Source: Bacteroidota bacterium (GTDB taxonomy: Bacteria; Bacteroidota; Bacteroidia; Chitinophagales; Chitinophagaceae). Taken from it: a stretch of 14,112 nucleotides of DNA. This document shows, in pieces, positions 7,699 to 14,112 of the stretch (position 1 is the first letter of the stretch; each line of letters begins with the position of its first letter). Both the position numbers and the translations under genes were made by a program. The notes beneath the pieces were generated by a model. That model searched no databases and was not told the origin of the DNA. It saw only the letters and a list, made by a program, of their open reading frames with translations. The stretch is taken from NCBI GenBank assembly GCA_023423835.1, contig JAFAEW010000115.1:1-14112 (forward strand), in the 5' to 3' direction.

Positions 7699-8865
7699 TT
7701 AACCGGCATCCCGCTGCAATTGCAACTTCATCATAATATCGGTTTGTTCATCCTCACCCAACTTAAACACATGTTTGTCAAACGCCTTAAACCCATTGGC
7801 AGTGTAAAAATCTATCGCCCGTTTGTTTTCTTCCCAAACGCCTAACCATATATAGGTGAGCGCTTCCTGTGCGGCAATCTCGATCGCCTTATTTAAAAGG
7901 AGCTGTCCGAGTTTTCTTCGCTGATAAGTTTTCAAAACATAAATCCGTTCGATCTCAAGCGCGTTCTCCTCTTTCAATTCCGTTTGCGCCTGTCTGAAAT
8001 TGATCTTCAGATAGGCGGCAACTCTTCCGCCTACCGTTGCAAAATAAAATCGACTGTTGTTGTCAGAGAGTTCCTCACCGAGCTTCCGTACCGATAAATT
8101 TTCAGACAGGTATTTCTCCATGTTCGCTGAACTGTTTTGAGCGGAGAAGGTCTCCAGGAAAGTTCGGCGACTGATGTCCTGCAATTCGGGAATCTGATCG
8201 GGTCTAACACTGTTTATCGCAATCTCACTTTCTGCTTGTTCATTTTTCCAGTCTGAGCAAATCCAGACCGTGCAAAGGGATTCTACGAATTCATAATGAA
8301 AATGCAGGAGCTTTTCGAACCGCTCTTTCCGGAATACCGCTGTACCCGATCCCTTTTCAGTTGCAGGAAAATCATTTACGAGTAAGTTTTTCCTGAAATC
8401 GACTTTTCCCAATCCCCACCATTTAAACATTGCCTCCTTGACGCTCCAAAAGACGGTAATCTTTTCAATCGAATCGTCTAAAATAAAATCTGCCTCGCCC
8501 TGGTTCAAAAACTTATGTTTCAAATCCAACAGTTTTCGCGTCGGATATTCGATATCAATTCCCACTCTTTCAGACGTGCTTACAATTGCTGCTGCAAATT
8601 CCCGGCAATGGGATATTGAGAAATGATAAGCCTGAGATGGCAAAAGCGGTTTGTTGTAAGGTGAAAGATAAATATCACTAACGGGGAAATCCGGAAATAA
8701 CTGTTTCAACAAAAACCGTCCCGCGAGGTGTTGCAACCGTTTATGCGGATGCCTTATCTCTTTCTTAAGGCGAACGGACTGACTGAAGAATTGTTCGGAC
8801 TCGGTAATTTTCCAAACGCCCAGTTTAGTGTGTTCATTCAGTTCTTTAAGAAATAGTAACGGCAT
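7699..8865 (-). CDS. Fusion: 4'-phosphopantetheinyl transferase + GNAT acetyltransferase
   Basis: One uninterrupted 388-residue frame carries two enzymes. Residues about 1-205 are an Sfp-type phosphopantetheinyl transferase: NKPLL at 71-75, HFSISHCREFAAA at 81-93, the metal-binding VGIDIE with Asp104/Glu106, and FWSVKEAMFKWWG at 139-151 with Glu144 and Lys148. Such enzymes move phosphopantetheine from CoA onto acyl or peptidyl carrier proteins. Residues about 215-382 are a GNAT N-acetyltransferase: RPDQIPELQDISRRTF at the start, acetyl-CoA-binding motif A in ERIYVLKTYQRRKLGQLLL (306-324), and ENKRAIDFYTANGFKAF near 346-362. The acceptor is unknown. Both halves use CoA compounds, which makes the pairing suggestive. 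The gene is divergent from dcd with 51 bases between start codons, and no carrier protein or synthase gene is nearby. Confidence 0.9.
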   Translation of the reverse strand: MPLLFLKELNEHTKLGVWKITESEQFFSQSVRLKKEIRHPHKRLQHLAGRFLLKQLFPDFPVSDIYLSPYNKPLLPSQAYHFSISHCREFAAAIVSTSERVGIDIEYPTRKLLDLKHKFLNQGEADFILDDSIEKITVFWSVKEAMFKWWGLGKVDFRKNLLVNDFPATEKGSGTAVFRKERFEKLLHFHYEFVESLCTVWICSDWKNEQAESEIAINSVRPDQIPELQDISRRTFLETFSAQNSSANMEKYLSENLSVRKLGEELSDNNSRFYFATVGGRVAAYLKINFRQAQTELKEENALEIERIYVLKTYQRRKLGQLLLNKAIEIAAQEALTYIWLGVWEENKRAIDFYTANGFKAFDKHVFKLGEDEQTDIMMKLQLQRDAG

Positions 8866-8916
8866 TCGCTTTATTTATTCAATTCTTTTTATCATTGCAA
8901 TAATAATTGAAAATAC

Positions 8917-9453
8917 ATGATTCTCACCGATAACGCGATATTGGAAGAAATGGATGCCGGTTCAATTGTGATACAGCCGTTTGAGAGGGAAAATCTGGGA
9001 AGCAACAGTTATGACGTGCATCTTGGAAAATGGCTTGCCACTTATCGCGAACATATTCTCGATGCGAAAAAGCATAATGCGATTGAGTACTTTGAAATTC
9101 CGGATGAAGGATTTGTGTTATATCCCCATATTTTTTATCTGGGAGTAACGGCTGAATATACCGAAACGCATAAGCATGTTCCTTTCCTGGAAGGAAAATC
9201 ATCCACGGGGCGCCTTGGAATCGATATTCATGCCACTGCCGGAAAAGGCGATGTTGGGTTTTGTGGAAACTGGACACTCGAAATTTCCGTTAAGCAACCG
9301 GTCAGAATCTATAAAGGAATGCCGATCGGTCAACTGATTTATTTTCCCATCAGCGGTCAACTCGGTACCAGCTATGGCAATAAGAAAAATGCGAAGTATG
9401 CCGGTCAAATTGATAAACCGGTGGAAAGTATGATGTGGAAAAACAGTTTTTAA
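8917..9453 (+). CDS. dcd: dCTP deaminase
   Basis: The 178-residue protein has the usual length and motifs of dCTP deaminase, which converts dCTP to dUTP on the way to dTTP. It opens MILTDNAILEEMDAGSIVIQPF and continues with NLGSNSYDVHLG (26-37), the nucleotide-binding loop EGKSSTGRLGIDIHATAG (92-109, with Ser95/Ser96 and Arg99), GFCGNWTLEIS with catalytic Glu122, and the C-terminal MPIGQLIYF and YAGQ. The active-site residues I can align by eye are intact. Whether it also hydrolyses dUTP, as the bifunctional relatives do, cannot be told from sequence alone. It is divergent from the transferase fusion and its stop codon overlaps that of the permease gene (9450-9453). Confidence 0.95.
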   Translation: MILTDNAILEEMDAGSIVIQPFERENLGSNSYDVHLGKWLATYREHILDAKKHNAIEYFEIPDEGFVLYPHIFYLGVTAEYTETHKHVPFLEGKSSTGRLGIDIHATAGKGDVGFCGNWTLEISVKQPVRIYKGMPIGQLIYFPISGQLGTSYGNKKNAKYAGQIDKPVESMMWKNSF

Positions 9454-9929
9454 TGCTTTTCCTTGTCTTTTTCGTTTACGATCTCTGACTTTTCTTCCTG
9501 ATTTTCGATTGCGTCTTCTATGGAATGTGTCTTTTTGATATCCGTTTCCTTTTTCGACAGTTGGGAAAGGTTGACATAAAATTTCTTCAAGACCTCTAAT
9601 TCCTCGGCTGAAAGATCTTCGCTTACAATAAGCCGGTTGCTTGCCTTTTCATTTGCTGCGAGCAGTTCATTGAGTTTTATCTGTAAGGCAACGGTGTCTT
9701 TGTTTTGCGATTGCTGGATGATAAATACCATCAGAAAAGTAATGATGGTGGTGCCGGTATTGATCACGAGCTGCCAGGTATCACTGTAATTGAAGATAGG
9801 GCCGGTACTTGCCCAAATGATTACTACGATAAATGCTGCAATGAAGGCCCAGAAGCTTCCGGTTACTTTCGTAACCCTGGCCGAAAATGAATCAAAAAAA
9901 TAAGAGATAGATTTCTTTTTATTTTCCAT
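9450..9929 (-). CDS. Low-affinity iron permease family protein
   Basis: A 159-residue membrane protein with two hydrophobic helices at about 25-43 and 52-72 and a soluble tail. The sequence FSARVTKVTGSFWAFIAAFIVV, TWQLVINTGTTIITFLMVFIIQQSQNKDT and ALQIKLNELLAA matches the bacterial members of the family named after yeast Fet4 (PF04120). Bacterial members are short and their transport activity is largely unproven, so iron import is a family label rather than an established role. After about residue 130 the tail is highly charged (many E and K) and probably disordered. Its stop codon and that of dcd share the bases TTAA, so the two transcripts converge with no room for a terminator. Confidence 0.88.
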   Translation of the reverse strand: MENKKKSISYFFDSFSARVTKVTGSFWAFIAAFIVVIIWASTGPIFNYSDTWQLVINTGTTIITFLMVFIIQQSQNKDTVALQIKLNELLAANEKASNRLIVSEDLSAEELEVLKKFYVNLSQLSKKETDIKKTHSIEDAIENQEEKSEIVNEKDKEKH

Positions 9930-10000
9930 GATTTGTCTTTTATATCTCTAAGAACAAATCACGTGCTATACGGGAATATCCTCAAATTATTTTATCCGCG

Positions 10001-10507
10001 CTATTTTCTTTTGAATACCGGAACGGTACTGCAAGGCTCTCCATACATAAGGCTTTTCACGAAAGGAAGCAGTTTCTGCGTTATGGCAATGAAAGCGCCG
10101 GCCGGCAAATCGTTTTCACCGCAACCCTTGATCACAACACGTTTATCCGAAAATGGAAAACCTTCTGATTCTTCAATTCTTCGAATTACATATTGCGAAA
10201 TGAAAGCCGCCTCATCACCGTAATACACGGATTTTGCTATTGGTTGAAGGTAAGTTGTAACCAGCATATAGGCCCAATTGGGGATAATAGCATCTGCAGA
10301 GCAGGTGATGGTAACATTTTTATCTGTATACTGCTCCCAATCCGTTTGAGATAGTTGTTGTCTGAAATCTTTTTCTTTCAGAATCAAACCCATAAAAAGG
10401 TAATCCTTCAAATCGAATACGGTCACGGCTTCCTTCGGAAAATACTCTTCGAGATTAAGGGTGATAATTCCGCTGTTTGCAACCTTATTTACAATCGTTC
10501 CTTCCAT
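10001..10507 (-). CDS. DUF2480 family protein
   Basis: The sequence MEGTIVNKVANSGIITLNLEEYFP, FDLKDYLFMGLILKEKDFRQQL, ITCSADAIIPNWAYMLV and the C-terminal KSLMYGEPCSTVPVFKRK are characteristic of DUF2480, a conserved cytoplasmic family of Bacteroidota with no assigned function. I place the start at 10507, giving 168 residues, because the family begins MEGxIVNKV; an upstream ATG at 10516 adds only three residues. Cysteines in TCSAD, GCGEN and EPCST appear family-typical and could bind metal, but this is only a possibility. An exact TAnnTTTG box lies 15 bases upstream of the start codon. Confidence 0.92.
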   Translation of the reverse strand: MEGTIVNKVANSGIITLNLEEYFPKEAVTVFDLKDYLFMGLILKEKDFRQQLSQTDWEQYTDKNVTITCSADAIIPNWAYMLVTTYLQPIAKSVYYGDEAAFISQYVIRRIEESEGFPFSDKRVVIKGCGENDLPAGAFIAITQKLLPFVKSLMYGEPCSTVPVFKRK

Positions 10508-10521
10508 AATGCACATTTTTG

Positions 10522-10529
10522 CAAAGGTA
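10522..10529 (-). promoter_or_regulatory. -7 element of the DUF2480 gene promoter
   Basis: Read on the minus strand this is TACCTTTG, an exact TAnnTTTG. It would give a leader of roughly ten bases before the ATG at 10507. I see no good TTTG at the normal -33 distance. Confidence 0.5.
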
Positions 10530-10605
10530 GAAAAAGAAAAACAATGCCTGCCGGAATGAGCCGCTGATCAACAACCCCGAGGCTGATGTACTACCGGGGA
10601 TACAA

Positions 10606-10641
10606 ACAAAAAAAGGAGGTCTCCTTTTTTGAAACCTCCTT
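10606..10641 (-). terminator. Terminator of the ppiD-like gene
   Basis: On the minus strand AAGGAGGT (10641-10634) pairs with ACCTCCTT (10620-10613), 8 bp, followed by further T residues (10612-10608). It lies 19 bases after the stop of the peptidylprolyl isomerase gene. A second perfect 10-base inverted repeat (10609-10618 and 10621-10630, two-base spacer) overlaps it and may compete or extend the structure. Confidence 0.75.
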
Positions 10642-10659
10642 CAGTTTTGAGAAAAACTA

Positions 10660-12768
10660 TTAATAAAATTTCGACCTGTAATCTTTGATGTCAGCCGATT
10701 CACTTAAAGCAGCGAGAGACCTGAAACTTATTTGGGATCTCATCTGATTAACCATGTTTTGACGCAGGGTTTCAGGATTACTACTTAAGGAAGGCGCTGC
10801 AAAAATACCTCTTCCGGAGAGTACGAATACACCGGTGTTTCCGGCAATCGGACTGCTAACTTTGTTTTGAATATTTTTATTAAAGGATGCTCCGATTATC
10901 TTCACCTCGTTTCCGACATTCGGCAATACAAATCCCTGGAAAGAAACGCTGTCTAATGACTGAACATTTGTACCGGCAGATTTCGCTATTTCTTCCAAAG
11001 TATTCCCTTTTAATTTGGTATTGATGATCAGTTGTGCTTTTTTCTCATTTAAAACTTTTGGCGTTACCAGCATTCTCGCATCTTCCACACTGATCAATCC
11101 CGGTTTGTTGATTCCGGTAACAAGGGCCACCACGAAATTATCATTGATGTCAAAAGCTTCCGATACATCTCCAACTTTATGTTCAAACGCCCATTTAACG
11201 AGCTGACGGCTGTCGCCCAATCCTTCAACGGTGAAATCGTTTTCGTGGATTCCAACCGCAGCGTGCGGATTTCCACCCGGAACTTTCGCCGCTTCTTCCT
11301 GAAATTTTTTCGGATCGCGATAAGTAGCAGCGAATGAAACAGCAGCATCATTTGCAGCGTTCACTGTTTCTTCACTTGCCGTAATCGGTTTTGCGAGGTA
11401 CGCAATTTTATAGGCCGGATCAGAACCTTTTTGTCCTAATATCTCTATATAATGGTATCCATATGATGTTTGTACTTCTTTTTTATCTCCTACTTTTCCG
11501 GTGAAGGCGAAATCGTTGAACTCACCTACCATCTGACCGGTTGGAAAATAATCATACATCCCGCCTTCATTGCGGCTTCCCGGATCATCAGAATATACCG
11601 TCGCTACTGAATCCCAGCTTACACCCGAATTCAATAAGGAAACGGCACTGTCTAATCTGGCTTTTGCAGATTCATCATCGCGAACCCTTATCAATTCACC
11701 GTTTTGCTGCGGCTGATGGGTGGCCACGAGGATGTGTCTTACCTTAACGGAATCCGGAAGAATCCGCTTATCAATCATCTTTGCCAGCACATAATTTGAT
11801 CCATCTATATAAGGACCATAAACGCCGTTAACCGGTAAACTGAATAAAGAGTCATTTGCCTGATGCCGCATCGCTGCCTGGCTTACATAGCTGTCATAAA
11901 AAGGCATTTCTGAACCGTTGCGGTTGAGAAAGGATTTAACATCGTTGGTTTCCGCAAATTCTGGCTTTAACTGTTCAAGCTGGTTTTTCAGTGCAGCGGA
12001 ATCTTCCTGGGTTGCAGAAGCGTTGAACACTACATACGAAATTTGTCTCGTTTCCTGTTTTTGCTCAAACAACTTGGGATACTTTTTCATGTAGGCCGAA
12101 ATCTCCGCGTCGCTCACTTTCAAATTTGTATCGTTAATGGTGTTATAGGGAACGTCAACGAAAGATATTTTCGCGAAAGAATTATTATCGGCATTTGCTT
12201 TTTCAGATAACCATTTTGGAACATAAACAGCTTCAGATAATAAGATGGTATATTTCTGACGCAATCCCTGCTGAATGGTTGGATCGATATACCCTTCAAA
12301 AACCTGCTGCACCCTCGGATCATTCGGCGTTTTCTTCATGGCATCAAACTGCTGACGGGCTGCATTAACATCATACACTCCGGTTTCGGGATTGGTGAAA
12401 GCCTGCTGCATCCACTGCGGAGGATTCTGGCCGAATAAAGCATCGCTCAATTCCTTCGAAGTATAAGTGAGTCCGAGTTTTTTATATTGCTGGTCGAGCA
12501 CAGTCTGTTCAACCATAAAATCCCATAAACTGCCCACCAGTTCATCGCGGTTGGCATTGTTCATCTGTTGATAATAATCGAGCTTATTTTCAAAATCCCT
12601 CTGGTCAATTTCCTGGCCGTTAACTTCACCAATAACAGATCCCGGACCCGATCCTCCACGGTTTGACTGCATCAACGAATCTTGCAATATAAACGCTAAT
12701 AAGGCCAGCGCAATAATTCCAAACACAAACCAGGCAGCCTTCTCACGTATCCTTTGAATGATAGACAT
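10660..12768 (-). CDS. PpiD/SurA-type peptidylprolyl isomerase, periplasmic folding factor
   Basis: A 702-residue protein with a short cytoplasmic N-terminus (MSIIQRIREKAAW), one membrane helix at about 12-29 and a large periplasmic part. The region around 45-180 (VIGEVNGQEIDQRDFENKL, WDFMVEQTVLDQQYKKLGL) is a SurA-like N-terminal chaperone domain. The parvulin rotamase domain lies at about 341-448 and shows VRHILVATH, YSDDPGSRNEGGMYDYFPTGQMVGEF and TSYGYHYIEI. Topology and domain order match PpiD, which helps newly exported proteins fold near the Sec translocon; the length exceeds the usual ~620 of the E. coli protein. I leave the gene symbol blank because orthology is not proven. It has its own promoter and terminator, so it is probably a single-gene unit, and is transcribed away from the gene-free region at 12769-13398. 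Confidence 0.92.
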   Translation of the reverse strand: MSIIQRIREKAAWFVFGIIALALLAFILQDSLMQSNRGGSGPGSVIGEVNGQEIDQRDFENKLDYYQQMNNANRDELVGSLWDFMVEQTVLDQQYKKLGLTYTSKELSDALFGQNPPQWMQQAFTNPETGVYDVNAARQQFDAMKKTPNDPRVQQVFEGYIDPTIQQGLRQKYTILLSEAVYVPKWLSEKANADNNSFAKISFVDVPYNTINDTNLKVSDAEISAYMKKYPKLFEQKQETRQISYVVFNASATQEDSAALKNQLEQLKPEFAETNDVKSFLNRNGSEMPFYDSYVSQAAMRHQANDSLFSLPVNGVYGPYIDGSNYVLAKMIDKRILPDSVKVRHILVATHQPQQNGELIRVRDDESAKARLDSAVSLLNSGVSWDSVATVYSDDPGSRNEGGMYDYFPTGQMVGEFNDFAFTGKVGDKKEVQTSYGYHYIEILGQKGSDPAYKIAYLAKPITASEETVNAANDAAVSFAATYRDPKKFQEEAAKVPGGNPHAAVGIHENDFTVEGLGDSRQLVKWAFEHKVGDVSEAFDINDNFVVALVTGINKPGLISVEDARMLVTPKVLNEKKAQLIINTKLKGNTLEEIAKSAGTNVQSLDSVSFQGFVLPNVGNEVKIIGASFNKNIQNKVSSPIAGNTGVFVLSGRGIFAAPSLSSNPETLRQNMVNQMRSQISFRSLAALSESADIKDYRSKFY

Positions 12769-12795
12769 AGTTATATATACCCTTTTTTAGGTTCG

Positions 12796-12826
12796 CAAAA
12801 ATAGTATAATAAAACAATCGAGCAAA
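12796..12826 (-). promoter_or_regulatory. Promoter of the ppiD-like gene
   Basis: On the minus strand TTTG (12826-12823) and TATTTTTG (12803-12796) are 19 bases apart, an exact Bacteroidota -33/-7 pair. The start codon at 12768 lies 27 bases further on. Confidence 0.75.
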
Positions 12827-12903
12827 TTGTCCTTTTTTTAGTCAAAAACATTTTTTATAACGAAAAATCGTGGAAAAAATGCCCGGCTCCGCGGTTATTT
12901 TTA

Positions 12904-13001
12904 GTGAAACATTTTTGCTGTTAATGCAAATACAGAAAAGGTACTCTTGTGAAACTCTTGCAGGATAACGGTTTTAAGCGTTTTTAAAGTTTTTGTGAAA
13001 C
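12904..13001 (+). repeat. Three GTGAAAC repeats at about 45-base intervals
   Basis: GTGAAAC occurs at 12904-12910, 12949-12955 and 12995-13001, 45 and 46 bases apart and all in the same orientation. A related GTGGAAAA follows at 13040, another 45 bases on. Confidence 0.5.
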
Positions 13002-13100
13002 CCATTCCCACAGTCCACTGTTTGTAAATCTACATTTTGGTGGAAAAGGCGGATTTTGAAAATCTTTTTTGTGGAAGCGAATTGAATAAGTTGGGCCGGA

Positions 13101-13214
13101 TTTGACCGGTTCCCTGATTTTCGGTTTTTTCCCACAATCTTTCAGGAGCGAATTAACAGTGGAAAAACTGTGGGTGAAGAAAAGGCATTTTCAGGCTTCC
13201 TGTTTTTGACCGGT
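13101..13214 (+). repeat. Direct repeat TTTGACCGGT
   Basis: The 10-mer TTTGACCGGT is present at 13101-13110 and again at 13205-13214, 104 bases apart. The second copy overlaps by one base the exact DnaA-box match at 13214-13222. Confidence 0.45.
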
Positions 13215-13300
13215 GTGAATAAGCTTATAAAATTCCACTGTTTATCGCCATTTCCGGTTGGGGATTAACCGTGAATTACCGTTAACAAGTTGATTGATAG

Positions 13301-13308
13301 TATCTTTG
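13301..13308 (+). promoter_or_regulatory. Possible -7 promoter element of nadA inside the candidate origin
   Basis: TATCTTTG is an exact TAnnTTTG match; no clear -33 TTTG is found at the right distance. Transcription from here would start near the DnaA-box cluster at 13314-13344 and give nadA a leader of about 85 bases. Confidence 0.35.
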
Positions 13309-13398
13309 GTTAATGGGGATAAGAAAGTTATCCAGATATCCACAGTCCTAATAATAATAGGTCTTTAAATAAAAAATGTATTAATACAATATATTACG

Positions 13399-14112
13399 AT
13401 GAATATTCACATTGAAAACGAACCGCTGCCCTTAAATCTACAAAAAGGATACCTCGATCTGGAGATCGATCCCGATCTGGATCTTTTCGGAGAGATTGAA
13501 AAACTAAAGAGGGAAAAGAATGCTGTATTGCTTGCGCATTATTACCAGGAGCCCGACATTCAGGATGTGGCTGATTACCTGGGCGACAGTCTTGGCCTGG
13601 CGCAACAGGCGGAGAAGACCGATGCTGATCTCATTGTTTTTGCCGGCGTTCATTTTATGGCGGAAACGGCAAAGATTTTAAATCCCACAAAAAAAGTGGT
13701 ATTGCCGGATCTCAATGCGGGATGTTCGCTGGCCGACAGTGCTCCGGCTGATTTGTTCAGAAAGTTCAGGGAAAGACGTCCTGATTATGTTGTAATCAGT
13801 TATATCAACTGCAGCGCTGCCATCAAAGCGATGAGCGATATCATTTGCACGAGCGGCAATGCGGTTCAAATCATCGAGAGCATACCCAAAGATCAGCCAA
13901 TCATTTTTGCACCAGATAAAAATCTGGGAGCATACCTCGAGAAAAAAACGGGCAGGAAAATGTTGTTGTGGAACGGCGCATGTATGGTGCACGAAATTTT
14001 CAGCCTGGAAAAGATTGCGAAATTGAAAGCAAGACATCCTTTTGCGAAGTTGATAGCTCATCCGGAATGTGAAGATCCGGTTTTGGCCGTTGCCGACTTC
14101 ATTGGCAGTACC
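13399..14112 (+). CDS. nadA: Quinolinate synthase (partial, 3' end outside window)
   Basis: The frame stays open from the ATG at 13399 to the window end, giving 238 residues. It matches quinolinate synthase, which condenses iminoaspartate with dihydroxyacetone phosphate to make quinolinate, the precursor of NAD. Visible signatures are AVLLAHYYQEPDIQDVADYLGDSLGLAQQA, FAGVHFMAETAKILNP, LPDLNAGCSLAD (Cys109), YINCSAAIKAMSD, CTSGNAV, FAPDKNLGAYL, WNGACMVHE (Cys195) and AHPECEDPV. Cys109 and Cys195 correspond to the first two ligands of the 4Fe-4S cluster; the third would lie beyond the window. Typical length is 300-350 residues, so about two thirds is visible. nadB and nadC are not seen. It begins immediately after the AT-rich segment of the candidate origin. 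Confidence 0.95.
   Translation, partial: MNIHIENEPLPLNLQKGYLDLEIDPDLDLFGEIEKLKREKNAVLLAHYYQEPDIQDVADYLGDSLGLAQQAEKTDADLIVFAGVHFMAETAKILNPTKKVVLPDLNAGCSLADSAPADLFRKFRERRPDYVVISYINCSAAIKAMSDIICTSGNAVQIIESIPKDQPIIFAPDKNLGAYLEKKTGRKMLLWNGACMVHEIFSLEKIAKLKARHPFAKLIAHPECEDPVLAVADFIGST

Larger units (their letters stand above)
12860..13397. other. Candidate replication origin (oriC): DnaA-box-like cluster plus AT-rich stretch
   Basis: This gene-free stretch between the divergent ppiD-like gene and nadA holds a dense set of DnaA-box-like 9-mers. Compared with TTWTnCACA, 13214-13222 (minus strand, TTATTCACA) is exact. One-mismatch sites are CGTGGAAAA 12869-12877, GGTGGAAAA 13039-13047, TTTCCCACA 13128-13136, AGTGGAAAA 13158-13166, TGGGGATAA 13314-13322, TTATCCAGA 13328-13336 and ATATCCACA 13336-13344; several weaker ones lie between. 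The last three form a tight cluster followed by a very AT-rich segment (about 13346-13397) that could be the duplex-unwinding element. Flanking genes are transcribed outward. No dnaA gene is in the window. The alternative is a DnaA-binding regulatory or titration site, or a promoter region of nadA. What is seen is the box cluster; origin function is inferred. Confidence 0.6.

Noticed and set aside
10575..10599. CCCCG...CGGGG short inverted repeat between DUF2480 and the ppiD-like gene
   Set aside because: Only 5 bp of stem with a 15-base loop; the real terminator is at 10606-10641.
12869..13271. CRISPR-like repeat array
   Set aside because: The repeated units are only 6-9 bases, imperfect and unevenly spaced, with no cas genes; DnaA-box-like sites explain them better.
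13678..14061. 127-codon minus-strand frame opposite nadA
   Set aside because: It is antisense to a clear quinolinate synthase and has no recognisable protein features.
1..14112. Mobile element, prophage or genomic island
   Set aside because: No transposase, integrase, phage gene or flanking repeat seen; the tRNA-Leu has no integrase or duplicated 3' end beside it.
1..14112. Hand-estimated GC skew as support for the origin
   Set aside because: A few lines counted by eye gave mixed signs between genes on the same strand, so I did not use it; a whole-genome calculation is needed.

Overview
The window looks like a chromosomal segment of a member of the Bacteroidota, probably Chitinophagaceae or a close relative. 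The grounds are several promoters with the phylum's -7 element TAnnTTTG (one with a -33 TTTG 19 bases upstream, one 21 bases upstream), a DUF2480 gene, a histidine kinase with the LGTPVSSL-type H box, and moderate-to-low GC content. I see no insertion sequence, phage gene, CRISPR array or integration site.

Left part (1-3000): the 5' end of holA (DNA polymerase III delta) leaves the window on the minus strand. Next come a membrane-anchored coiled-coil protein of unknown function followed by a clear terminator, a two-helix orphan sensor histidine kinase, and a tRNA-Leu(GAG) with its own promoter and a strong terminator.

Middle (3121-9929): a two-gene plus-strand unit holds a COG4487/DUF2130 protein with a possible PD-(D/E)xK nuclease core, and an unannotated protein in which I recognise protein-kinase/aminoglycoside-phosphotransferase motifs. 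A YycJ-type metallo-hydrolase follows and meets a serine hydrolase lipoprotein tail to tail with overlapping stop codons. A minus-strand gene fusing a phosphopantetheinyl transferase to a GNAT acetyltransferase is divergent from dcd (dCTP deaminase). dcd in turn overlaps the end of a low-affinity iron permease family gene.

Right part (10001-14112): DUF2480 protein, a large PpiD/SurA-type periplasmic folding factor with its own promoter and terminator, then a 630-base gene-free region, then nadA (quinolinate synthase) running off the window. The gene-free region is the most striking part. It holds many DnaA-box-like elements (one exact TTATnCACA match, at least seven one-mismatch sites), GTGRAA elements partly spaced about 45 bases apart, and an AT-rich stretch with TAA triplets directly before nadA. 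The flanking genes point away from it. I interpret it as a candidate replication origin (oriC), not shown directly.

Most genes are housekeeping or conserved unknowns. Apart from the candidate origin, the points most worth checking are the kinase-like protein paired with DUF2130 and the transferase-acetyltransferase fusion.
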